This document shows positions 41,385 to 48,639 of a stretch of 55,405 nt of DNA, one piece after another (the first letter of the stretch is position 1; each line of letters opens with the position of its first letter). This stretch comes from Actinomycetes bacterium (GTDB taxonomy: Bacteria; Actinomycetota; Acidimicrobiia; Acidimicrobiales; Microtrichaceae). Both the position numbers and the translations under genes were made by a program. The stretch is from NCBI GenBank assembly GCA_029782335.1, contig JAKOVA010000287.1, positions 1 through 55,405 on the forward strand. The letters run 5' to 3'. The notes under the pieces were generated by a model. It did not search any database, was not told the DNA's origin, and saw only the letters and a list, made by a program, of their open reading frames with translations.

Positions 41385-41903
41385 TCAGTCGAGACGTCGC
41401 AGCGCGTCGCGGTAGCGCCTCGCCCGCTGCACGTAGCTCTCCATCCCAAGGTCGAAGTGGCCGGGCTGCACCGCGTCCTCGCGAATCACCGCCGGGACAC
41501 CGAGTGCCATCGCCAGCGGTGGCACCACCTTGTTGTTCCCCACGAACGCTCCTGCGCCGACGATCGCCTCACGGCCGATCACGGCGTTGTGCAGCACGAT
41601 CGAACCGGACCCGACCAGCGCCTTGTCCTCGATGGTGCAGCCCTCGAGGTGGGCGTTGTGGCCCACCGTGCACTCGTCGCCGACCGTCGTGAACCAGAAC
41701 GGCGTCGTGTGGATGATCGTGCCGTCCTGGATCGACGTGCGGCGGCCGATGCGGATCTCGCCGTCGTCGCCTCGCAACACGGCGGTCGGCCACACCGACG
41801 ACTCGGCACCGATGATGACCGACCCGATGATGACGGCGTCGGGGTGGACGTAGGCGTCGGGGTGGATCTCGGGAACCTGATCACCGAGGGTGTAGATCGG
41901 CAT
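41385..41903 (-). CDS. Gamma-class carbonic anhydrase-like protein
   Basis: 172 residues. Left-handed beta-helix hexapeptides (VIIGSVIIGAESSVWPTAVLRGDDGEIRIGRRTSIQDG). Candidate zinc His are in GTIIHTT and VGHNAHLEGC, the positions of the Cam/CamH triad. The C-terminus is a helix (YVQRARRYRDALRRL). Many such proteins bind metal, but not all hydrate CO2. It starts 7 nt after the flavin reductase stop, so they form one unit. Confidence 0.88.
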   Translation of the reverse strand: MPIYTLGDQVPEIHPDAYVHPDAVIIGSVIIGAESSVWPTAVLRGDDGEIRIGRRTSIQDGTIIHTTPFWFTTVGDECTVGHNAHLEGCTIEDKALVGSGSIVLHNAVIGREAIVGAGAFVGNNKVVPPLAMALGVPAVIREDAVQPGHFDLGMESYVQRARRYRDALRRLD

Positions 41904-41910
41904 GGTCGAC

Positions 41911-42408
41911 CTACCCGAGTTGTTGGAAGGCGCCGTAGCCGCCCTTGAAGAACAGCAGCGGACCGACCGCGTCGTCGGAGACGTCGAGCGCATGAACCCG
42001 CCCGATGACGATCGTGTGATCGCCGGCGAGATGGGTTGCCTCGAGCGAGCAGTCGATGTGAGCGAGGCTGCCGGCGATCCGAGGCGAACCGTGGCCGGGC
42101 CCTGGCGTCCAGTCGACTCCGGCGAACTTATCCTCGCTCTTGCCGGCGAACACGCCGGAGATGTCGGTCTGGCTGTCGGCGAGGACGTTCACCACGAAGT
42201 GACCTGCGGCTTCGATCGTCGACCACGACGTGGAACTGTGACCAACGCAGAATCCCACGAGCGGCGGATCGAGCGACACCGAGAAGAACGACCCGACCGC
42301 AAGCCCGACGGCACGCCCCTCGTGATGCGTCGCGATGACCGTGACCCCGGTGGGGAAGTGTCCGAGGACGCGCCGGAAGTCTGCAGGATCGATGCGGATG
42401 TCGGACAT
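41911..42408 (-). CDS. Flavin reductase-like FMN-binding protein
   Basis: 165 residues. FRRVLGHFPTGVTVIATHHEGRAVGLAVGSFFSVSLDPPLVGFCVGHSSTSW is the HpaC/FRP-type split barrel. Such proteins supply FMNH2 to two-component monooxygenases; no monooxygenase is adjacent. The ATG has a TAGCCT box 8 nt upstream and heads the pair with the carbonic anhydrase. Confidence 0.88.
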   Translation of the reverse strand: MSDIRIDPADFRRVLGHFPTGVTVIATHHEGRAVGLAVGSFFSVSLDPPLVGFCVGHSSTSWSTIEAAGHFVVNVLADSQTDISGVFAGKSEDKFAGVDWTPGPGHGSPRIAGSLAHIDCSLEATHLAGDHTIVIGRVHALDVSDDAVGPLLFFKGGYGAFQQLG

Positions 42409-42416
42409 GGGCGGCG

Positions 42417-42422
42417 AGGCTA
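42417..42422 (-). promoter_or_regulatory. Candidate -10 box of the flavin reductase gene
   Basis: TAGCCT on the minus strand, 8 nt before the ATG at 42408; it overlaps the stop codon region of the upstream MBL gene. Confidence 0.4.
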
Positions 42423-43274
42423 CCGAGCCTCGCTCGGAGCGAGCGACAACGACATCCCCTCACTCGCCACGATCACCTCGTCGACCCCCCGGCGTGCTGC
42501 GAGCGCGGCTGCTCGACGGCCCTGCTCGTCGAGCATTTCGTCGCAGTGGTTCGGGTCGTGATGGAACAGTGCGAGGCGACGGGCGCCCGACTGCGCCGCG
42601 ACCTCGACGGCGTAGTCGATCGTGCAGTGCCCCCAGTCGGGATGCGCCGCGAACTCTTCATCGGTGTACTGCGCGTCGTGAATGAGCAGGTCGACCCCAC
42701 GGCACAGGTCGATCACCGTTGGGTCGACGAAACTGGCCTGCGGGCCGGGCTGCTGGTGATCGCTCAGGTACGCGATCGAGACGCCCCCACGGGTGATCCG
42801 GTAGCCGACGGTGGGGCCGATGTGGGGAATCCACGCCGCTCGCACCTCGGTGTTGTCGTCGAGGGGGAACGTGCCCGGTCGAACCTCGTGAAACGAGAAG
42901 GAAGCTGGGAGGTCGTCGATCGAGACGGGAAAGAACGGTGGACTGAGAAACGTCCGCACCGTGTCATAGACGTCGTGGCCGTCTGCCTGCGCCGGCACGT
43001 AGACGTCGAAGGAGGCTCCCGGGGCGAGCACCGGGGTGAAAAACGGCAGCCCTTGGACGTGGTCCCAGTGGAGATGCGAGACGAGTCCGACCCCCGCGAA
43101 CGTGCCGTCCTGGGGTTGGGTGAGACCGAAGAAGCGCAACCCCGTCCCGAAGTCGATCACGATCGGACGGTGCGCGTCGTCGCCTTCCACGACAACGCAG
43201 GAGGTGTTGCCTCCGTAACGTTGATTCGCGGTGCAGGAACACGGGGTCGATCCACGCACCCCGTAGAACGTCAC
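42420..43274 (-). CDS. MBL-fold phosphodiesterase-like hydrolase
   Basis: 284 residues. YGVRGSTPCSC and RYGGNTSCVVVE at the start, zinc motif SHLHWDHVQG, the second Asp in LIHDAQYTDEEF and His in LFHHDPNHCD. This order is the COG1235-like cyclic-phosphate phosphodiesterase or RNase Z-like subgroup, not beta-lactamase. Substrate unknown. GTG start, the only start in frame near the conserved beginning. Divergent from the epoxide-hydrolase-like gene. Confidence 0.83.
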   Translation of the reverse strand: MTFYGVRGSTPCSCTANQRYGGNTSCVVVEGDDAHRPIVIDFGTGLRFFGLTQPQDGTFAGVGLVSHLHWDHVQGLPFFTPVLAPGASFDVYVPAQADGHDVYDTVRTFLSPPFFPVSIDDLPASFSFHEVRPGTFPLDDNTEVRAAWIPHIGPTVGYRITRGGVSIAYLSDHQQPGPQASFVDPTVIDLCRGVDLLIHDAQYTDEEFAAHPDWGHCTIDYAVEVAAQSGARRLALFHHDPNHCDEMLDEQGRRAAALAARRGVDEVIVASEGMSLSLAPSEAR

Positions 43275-43327
43275 GTTCAGCGCACTGCCCCCTGACCTTG
43301 CTGCGACGGTCGGATGAGAAAGGGAAA

Positions 43328-43349
43328 GGTTAGGGTTCGGAACCCAACC
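43328..43349. promoter_or_regulatory. Imperfect palindrome in a divergent promoter region
   Basis: Core GGGTTCGGAACCC (43333-43345) is a perfect inverted repeat with a 1-nt centre, flanked by GGTT and AACC with one unpaired base. It lies between the MBL gene (-) and the epoxide-hydrolase-like gene (+). Operator or hairpin; regulator unknown. Confidence 0.45.
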
Positions 43350-43389
43350 GTGGCGGGACTGTGACGAATGTCTCGTCGAGCCGGACGCC

Positions 43390-43395
43390 TAGATT
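43390..43395 (+). promoter_or_regulatory. Candidate -10 box of the epoxide-hydrolase-like gene
   Basis: TAGATT, 6 nt before the ATG at 43402. Confidence 0.5.
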
Positions 43396-43401
43396 GGCCC
43401 G

Positions 43402-44271
43402 ATGGAAGCGCGCCTCACCCACGTCACCGCGAACGGCATCGACTTCGCCTGTTTCGAGGCCGGGAGCGGGCCGCTCGCCCTGCTCCTGCACGGCTACCCC
43501 GACAGTGCCCACACGTGGCGTCATCTCCTCCCCGAACTCGCCGCCGCGGGCTTCCGCGCCGTGGCTCCGTTCAACCGCGGATATGCGCCGACATCGTTGG
43601 CGGCCGACGGCAGCTACCAGGCGGGCGTGTTGGGGGTCGACGCGAACGCACTCCACGATGCACTCGGCGGCGGCGACGACGCCGTCCTCGTCGGCCACGA
43701 CTGGGGCGCGATGGGCGCCTACGCGGCGGCGCACCTCGAGCCGCACCGCTGGGCCAAGGTGGTGACCGCGGCGGTGCCGCCCGGGCCGGTGATGGCCGAG
43801 GCGTTCTTCTCCTACGAGCAACTCCGGCGCTCCTGGTACATGTTCTTCCAGCTCAACCCGCTGGCCGACATGGTCGTGCCGATGAACGACTGGGACTTCG
43901 TCGCGAAGCTGTGGCGTGACTGGTCTCCCGGCTATGACTCGGCCGCCGACCTCGCCCACTTCGTCGAGTGCATGCCCACGGCCGAACATGTGAGCGCCGC
44001 CCTCGGCTATTACCGCCAGACGCTGCAACCCGAATTGCAGTCCGCTGCGTTGAGCGACGCGCAGACGGGCACGCTGATGTTGCCGAGCCAGCCGCTGCTG
44101 TATCTCCACGGAGCGAACGACGGCTGCATGCGCCCGGAACTCGCGGCGAAGACCGGCGACTGTCTCACCGTCGAGGGGAGCCGCTTCGAGATGCTCGACA
44201 ACGCCGGCCATTTCCTGCACCTCGAGGTGCCCGCAGCGTTCAACGCTGCGGTCCTCGAGTTCCTCAGCTGA
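43402..44271 (+). CDS. Alpha/beta hydrolase, epoxide hydrolase/dehalogenase-like
   Basis: 289 residues. LLLHGYPDSAHTWRHLLPEL oxyanion region, RGYAPTS, and an elbow VGHDWGAMGA whose nucleophile is Asp100, as in epoxide hydrolases and haloalkane dehalogenases. A cap with Tyr and Trp residues (EQLRRSWYMFFQL) and the His loop NAGHFLHLE follow. Epoxide ring opening is likelier than dehalogenation given the cap, but this is by pattern. Its stop overlaps the convergent EAL gene by 8 nt. Confidence 0.83.
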   Translation: MEARLTHVTANGIDFACFEAGSGPLALLLHGYPDSAHTWRHLLPELAAAGFRAVAPFNRGYAPTSLAADGSYQAGVLGVDANALHDALGGGDDAVLVGHDWGAMGAYAAAHLEPHRWAKVVTAAVPPGPVMAEAFFSYEQLRRSWYMFFQLNPLADMVVPMNDWDFVAKLWRDWSPGYDSAADLAHFVECMPTAEHVSAALGYYRQTLQPELQSAALSDAQTGTLMLPSQPLLYLHGANDGCMRPELAAKTGDCLTVEGSRFEMLDNAGHFLHLEVPAAFNAAVLEFLS

Positions 44272-45976
44272 GGACGACGGGACGCGCGAGGAACTGCTCG
44301 ACGGGCAGCGGGCGCCCGAAGAAGTACCCCTGACCACTCGGGCAGCCAAGCTCCGCAAGCGCCTCGGCCTGCTCAAGCGTCTCGATCCCTTCGGCCACGA
44401 CGTCGAGGCCGATCTCCGCACACAGGTCGACCACCGACGCGACGAGGGCGAGCGCAACCGAGTCGATCGTGATGCGACTGACGAAGATCCGGTCGATCTT
44501 CACGACGTCGAGTGGGCACCGCATCAGCGTTTCGAGCGTTGCGTAACGGGTTCCGAAGTCGTCGAGAGCGATCTTCACACCACAGGATCGCAGTGTCGCC
44601 AGGTTCGAGTTCATCGCCAGCGAGTCACCGAGCGGGAGGGTCTCGGTCACCTCGATGTGCAGCCGCGTGGGTTCGAGTTCGGCGTCGATCAGCGCCTCGA
44701 TCACCGCCGGGGCGAACGTCGGGTCCTCGAGCTGATGCACCGATACGTTCGCCGCCACGAAGAAGTCGTCGCTGAAGCCGGTCTCGGGAAATCGCCGCGC
44801 CGCGGCGCACGCCTGAGCGACGACCCATCGCCCGATCGGTTCGATGGTGCCCGCCTGTTCGGCCACGCCGAGGAACTCGCCGGGCCCGATGAGCCCGCGG
44901 GTCGGGTGCTGCCAGCGGAGCAACGCCTCAGCTCCGCAGGGTGAGCTGTCTGCCAGGTGAACGACCTCCTGGAGATGCAGCCGGAACTGGTCGCCTTCGA
45001 TCGCGCGGGAGAGCGTTTCGGGAGAGACCGCACGGAGCGGTGGCGCCACATCGGGGGGTTCGACACTCCACGGCGCCTGCGCGACGAGCAGCCGGTCGTG
45101 GCGGAGGCCCGCGTGGCGACGGAGCTGTGCACGCTCGCGTCGGGCTTCGAACATCGCTGCCTCCGCGGCGCGCCACGTGTCGAGCAGGCTCGGGTGTTCG
45201 CTCCCTCGGACCGCCGCGCCAAGCGTCGCGCTGATGCCGTTGTCCAACAATGTCGCCTCGAGACGGACGGCGAGCCGCTCGCTCTGTTCACGGTCGCAGT
45301 CGACGACGAGCACCCCGAACTCGTTGCCGCTCAACCGGGCGACCGCGTCGGGTTCGCGCAGGCAGCTCTCGAGGACCTGCGTCGCGAGGCGGAGCACCTC
45401 GTCGCCCGCCGCCAGTCCGTAGGTCTCGTTGACGAGCGCGAGCGCCGACAGCTTCACCACGAGCACGGCGGCTGGGTCTCCGTAGCGTTCGCAGCGTGCC
45501 TCCTCCGCCCCCAGGAGGGCCTCCCAGCCGCGTCGGTTCGCGGCACCGGTCAACGGATCGATCATCGCGACCAGCTCGGCACGCTCTGCTCGACGATGTT
45601 CCTCCTCCGCCCGGAGCTCCGCGGCGAGGAGCGAGCTGAGCATCGCCGCATGGAACTCGGCCGCGGCCGCCGCCGACGCCTGGTCCGGCAGTGTCGATTC
45701 GACGATGCCACCGAGAACTCCGAAGGTGCCTCGCCGGTGGTCGACGAGTGGCGCCGTCACGATCGCCGAATCGACGAGCGTCACCGTGCGATACGTGCCG
45801 GGTTCCACCAGGTGCTCGCGATCGCCACTCGAGGTTGCGAGTACGACGGCTTCATCCCCGGTGACCCGAGCAGCAAACCACGTTGCAGCGGGATGGTCAC
45901 GACCCACTCGCCCCAGCGTCGCGACGAGCGCGTCGCGGAAGTCCCACGGTTCGTGAACAGATCCGACGTCGAGCAC
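44264..45976 (-). CDS. Cyclic-di-GMP phosphodiesterase: sensor - degenerate GGDEF - EAL
   Basis: 570 residues. N-terminal 125 residues are a GAF-like region without membrane helix. A GGDEF-fold domain (DPLTGAANRRGWEALL) has SGNEF where GGDEF is required, so no cyclase activity is expected. The EAL domain is complete: GAEALLRWQHP, HIEVTETLP, ALDDFGT, VKIDRIFV, VVAEGIET and GQGYFFGRP. It should hydrolyse c-di-GMP, perhaps with GTP sensing by the dead GGDEF. GTG 45976 chosen for the AGGAGG 6 nt upstream; GTG 45979 is adjacent. Confidence 0.9.
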   Translation of the reverse strand: MLDVGSVHEPWDFRDALVATLGRVGRDHPAATWFAARVTGDEAVVLATSSGDREHLVEPGTYRTVTLVDSAIVTAPLVDHRRGTFGVLGGIVESTLPDQASAAAAAEFHAAMLSSLLAAELRAEEEHRRAERAELVAMIDPLTGAANRRGWEALLGAEEARCERYGDPAAVLVVKLSALALVNETYGLAAGDEVLRLATQVLESCLREPDAVARLSGNEFGVLVVDCDREQSERLAVRLEATLLDNGISATLGAAVRGSEHPSLLDTWRAAEAAMFEARRERAQLRRHAGLRHDRLLVAQAPWSVEPPDVAPPLRAVSPETLSRAIEGDQFRLHLQEVVHLADSSPCGAEALLRWQHPTRGLIGPGEFLGVAEQAGTIEPIGRWVVAQACAAARRFPETGFSDDFFVAANVSVHQLEDPTFAPAVIEALIDAELEPTRLHIEVTETLPLGDSLAMNSNLATLRSCGVKIALDDFGTRYATLETLMRCPLDVVKIDRIFVSRITIDSVALALVASVVDLCAEIGLDVVAEGIETLEQAEALAELGCPSGQGYFFGRPLPVEQFLARPVVLS

Positions 45977-46080
45977 CACTCTCCTCCTGGCGTTGTGCCC
46001 GCCGACACATCTCACCGCTTCAATCGGCCGTCATCCGGTTGATCTGAGGGGTGGCTCAGAGAAGCCCGAGCTTGGCGGCC

Positions 46081-46956
46081 TCAGCCGAGGTGGTACCGGT
46101 CGCCCACGCGGGTCACGAGACCATCGCAAACAAGACCCTCCACAACCCGCTGTGCCCGTTGCGGGTCGTTCGGCCAGCCCGCCGACTCGGCCAGATCGCT
46201 GCGGGCCACCGCTGTCACGCGCATCGCCGCGAGGAGCCGTCCGCGTCCTTGGCGGTCCGATCCCTCGAATCGGGACTGCCGGCCCGACGAGTGTGCGGTT
46301 CCGATCGCGGGATCCGGGTCTGGACGACCTCGTTGCCACCACCTGCAACTTCGCCGGAGGGGGCACTCGTCGCAGGTCGGTGTCGGCCGACAGTAGGAGG
46401 CGCCGATGTCCATGAGTGCCTGGTTCCACAACCACGGCCACCCCTCCGGTACCAGTTCATCGGCCAGTCGCTGCGCTCGGCTCGGCGTCAACCGATGACC
46501 GCCCACACGGGCCAGAACGCGGGCGATGTTGGTGTCGACGACGCCGTGGTGCTGCTCGTCCGCGAACACCGCGACCGCCCGAGCCGTGTAGGGGCCGATG
46601 CCGGGGAGGTCCATGAGGTCCTCGAGGCGGGTCGGGAGGCGGCCGCCGTGGTGCTCGACGCAGCGCTGCGCCGTCAACCAGAGGTTTCGTCCTCGCCGCG
46701 GATACCCGAGGCCGTGCCACAGATCGAGCACCTCAGCGAGGTCTGCCGCGCCACACGCCGGCGGGGCCGGAAAGGCGCGGAGGAACGCCTCCCATTTCGG
46801 GATCACCCGCACGACCTGGGTCTGTTGCAGCATCACCTCGGCGACAAGCACCGCCCACGGATCGCGCGTCCGTCGCCACGGCAGGTCGCGCTGATTCGTC
46901 GACGCCCAGATGGCCACGGCCTCGTGTGCTGAGGCGAAATGGCTCGGTGGTGTCAA
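46081..46956 (-). CDS. mutY: A/G-specific adenine glycosylase (MutY), short form
   Basis: 291 residues. RDLPWRRTRDPWAVLVAEVMLQQTQV with catalytic Glu40, helix-hairpin-helix LPGIGPYTARAV, catalytic Asp in GVVDTNIARVL, and the [4Fe-4S] ligands C-x6-C-x2-C-x5-C (CRPTPTCDECPLRRSC). It removes adenine opposite 8-oxoguanine. The Nudix-like domain that reads 8-oxoG in typical MutY is absent; instead about 70 C-terminal residues resemble a small winged-helix-like part. TTG start assumed; GTG at 46917 is possible. Confidence 0.87.
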   Translation of the reverse strand: MTPPSHFASAHEAVAIWASTNQRDLPWRRTRDPWAVLVAEVMLQQTQVVRVIPKWEAFLRAFPAPPACGAADLAEVLDLWHGLGYPRRGRNLWLTAQRCVEHHGGRLPTRLEDLMDLPGIGPYTARAVAVFADEQHHGVVDTNIARVLARVGGHRLTPSRAQRLADELVPEGWPWLWNQALMDIGASYCRPTPTCDECPLRRSCRWWQRGRPDPDPAIGTAHSSGRQSRFEGSDRQGRGRLLAAMRVTAVARSDLAESAGWPNDPQRAQRVVEGLVCDGLVTRVGDRYHLG

Positions 46957-47116
46957 CGCCGGTGCTCCGACGAGGTCGGTCGGGCGTGCAGGAATGTCGA
47001 TGGGGCGAAGACTGCCACCTCCGGCCGCGGTCGTCAGGTTCCCGACCGGGGGCCGAAGAGAACGTGATCGCCGACTCCGCGGCCTTCTTCGACATCGAGA
47101 TAGGGAGGCTGGCGGA

Positions 47117-47902
47117 TTACCTCATCGACCGATCTTCGGCCACGCCGAGGTAGGCGACGGTCACGTACGGCAGGTCGAAGGTGTCGGGGAACCCGGCAAC
47201 CAGCCTCCGGACCCGGTCCGCGACCACCGCCTGCGCGTCGGCGTCCTGGGACGCCAGGTAACTCGTGGAGAGGACCCGCGCCACCAAGGTGTCCTCGTCG
47301 AGACGTTGGCGATACGTCGTGTGGAAGGTTCGCAGCGGCCCGAACCCCGTCTCGTCCGAGGCGAAGCGCTCGGCCCAGTCGACCTCGACGGTGTAGGGCA
47401 CCTGCCAGCGACCGCGCTCGTCCCACCGGATGATCCGCGACAACTCGGCGACCCACGGCACCGAGACGTCCCGCGAGTTCCAGATCAGCCCCAGCGACCC
47501 GCCGGGGCGGAGGACCCGTCGGATCTCACGGCACGCGGCGACGAGGTCGAACCAGTGGAACGCCTGGGCGACAACCACCCCGTCGACGGAGTGATCGTCG
47601 AAGGGCAACGCCTCGGCGGTGCCCTCAACGACCTCGACGTCGGGCACTGCCACCCGGAACTGGTCGCGCATGGCGGCGACCGGCTCGACAGCCAGCAGGT
47701 CCGCCCCGGTTGGCACCAGCAAGCGGGTCAGCTTGCCGGTGCCGGCGGCGAGATCCACGATCCGCCGGCCCGGAGTGATCCCGATCTCCTCGACGAGCCA
47801 TCCCACCGCGTCGGCGGGATAAGAGGGTCGTCCGGCTTCGTAGGCCGCCGCCCCCTGACCGAAACCGTCAGCGGCGGCCAGGGGGATCGACGGGTCGGTC
47901 AC
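47117..47902 (-). CDS. Class I SAM-dependent methyltransferase
   Basis: 261 residues. AAAYEAGRPSYPADAVGWLVEEIGITPGRRIVDLAAGTGKLTRLLVPTGADLLAVEPVAAM gives the SAM-binding motif I (DLAAGTGKLT) and the acidic end of strand 2 (AVEP). LPFDDHSVDGVVVAQAFHWFD is motif II. This matches small-molecule or lipid methyltransferases of the ubiE/trans-aconitate type; substrate unknown. The GTG start overlaps the hydratase stop (GTGA), so it is co-transcribed with the MaoC gene. Confidence 0.83.
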   Translation of the reverse strand: MTDPSIPLAAADGFGQGAAAYEAGRPSYPADAVGWLVEEIGITPGRRIVDLAAGTGKLTRLLVPTGADLLAVEPVAAMRDQFRVAVPDVEVVEGTAEALPFDDHSVDGVVVAQAFHWFDLVAACREIRRVLRPGGSLGLIWNSRDVSVPWVAELSRIIRWDERGRWQVPYTVEVDWAERFASDETGFGPLRTFHTTYRQRLDEDTLVARVLSTSYLASQDADAQAVVADRVRRLVAGFPDTFDLPYVTVAYLGVAEDRSMR

Positions 47903-48408
47903 TCCCAGACGTCGTCTCCGTAGGGGCGCTTCCGCTGCGGCGCCGCATCCCGCTTCCACACCATCACCTTGCGGCGGAAGAAGCAGACCTCGACGCCGTC
48001 CTGGTTGAACGCCTTCGTCTCGACCGTGACGATGCCCCGGTCTCCCTTGGATGACTCGCGGGTCGCGATCACCTTCGTCTCGGCGTAGATGGTGTCGCCG
48101 TGGAAGGTGGGGTTCTTGTGCTGGAGGGTTTCCACCTCGAGATTGGCGATCGCCGCGCCTGACACGTCAGGCACCGACATGCCCAGCACCAGCGAGTACA
48201 CGAGGTTGCCGACGACGACGTTCTTGCCGTGCACGGTCTCGTTCTGAGCGAACCACTCGTTGGTGTGCAACGGGTGGTGGTTCATCGTGATCATGCAGAA
48301 GAGGTGGTCGTCGTACTCGGTGATCGTCTTGCCGGGCCAGTGCCGGTAAATGTCGCCGGGGACGAAGTCTTCGAGGTAGCGGCCGAAAGGGCGGTCATGG
48401 ATCGTCAC
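47899..48408 (-). CDS. MaoC-family hydratase, candidate mesaconyl-CoA hydratase
   Basis: 169 residues. FGRYLEDFVPGDIYRHWPGKTITEYDDHLFCMITMNHHPLHTNEWFA holds the hydratase-2 style Asp/His pair (EYDD... NHHPLHTNE). Streptomyces ethylmalonyl-CoA loci and Mtb Rv2499c encode comparable small MaoC proteins beside CitE and acyl-CoA dehydrogenase genes. Here it is divergent from the mcd-like gene, so hydration of mesaconyl-CoA to methylmalyl-CoA is proposed by context, not proven. GTG start; 231 nt of repeat-rich DNA lie upstream. Confidence 0.8.
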   Translation of the reverse strand: MTIHDRPFGRYLEDFVPGDIYRHWPGKTITEYDDHLFCMITMNHHPLHTNEWFAQNETVHGKNVVVGNLVYSLVLGMSVPDVSGAAIANLEVETLQHKNPTFHGDTIYAETKVIATRESSKGDRGIVTVETKAFNQDGVEVCFFRRKVMVWKRDAAPQRKRPYGDDVWE

Positions 48409-48460
48409 GCCCGCAATCCTGCCACCCCGGCCCACCCCACCCGAAGTCCACATCCGCACA

Positions 48461-48581
48461 CCCCCACCTGAACTTTGGGTCCACCGTCCCGAATTCGGCA
48501 GCCTCGACCCAAAGTTCGGGTGGGGGTCGGGTCAAAGTTCGGGTGGGGGTCGGGCGGGGGTCGGGTCAAAGTTCGGGTGGG
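48461..48581. repeat. Inverted and tandem repeats in the mch-mcd promoter region
   Basis: A 21-nt inverted repeat (48461-48481 and 48506-48526, 20 of 21 paired, 24-nt loop) is built from the motif AAAGTTCGGGTGGG. Direct copies of that motif lie at 48511-48524, 48534-48547 and 48568-48581, followed by GTCGGGTGGGAGC-type copies up to 48613. The core AAGTTCGGG also ends each 50-bp repeat at 13.5 kb. Confidence 0.75.
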
Positions 48582-48612
48582 AGTCGGGTGGGAGCGTCGG
48601 GTGGGAGCGTCG

Positions 48613-48630
48613 GGTTACCGGCCGGTAACC
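48613..48630. promoter_or_regulatory. 18-bp perfect palindrome before the mcd-like gene
   Basis: GGTTACCGGCCGGTAACC is fully self-complementary and ends 9 nt before the ATG at 48640. TTACCGGCCGGTAA-like sites are typical TetR-family operators of acyl-CoA genes in high-G+C bacteria. Likely repressor site for mcd, and possibly for the divergent MaoC gene. Confidence 0.7.
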
Positions 48631-48639
48631 TCCCGCCCC

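Noticed and set aside
46926-47153. 75-codon plus-strand frame in the gap upstream of mutY
   Set aside because: No Shine-Dalgarno, no TAnnnT box, overlaps the methyltransferase end; gap 46957-47116 otherwise shows nothing.
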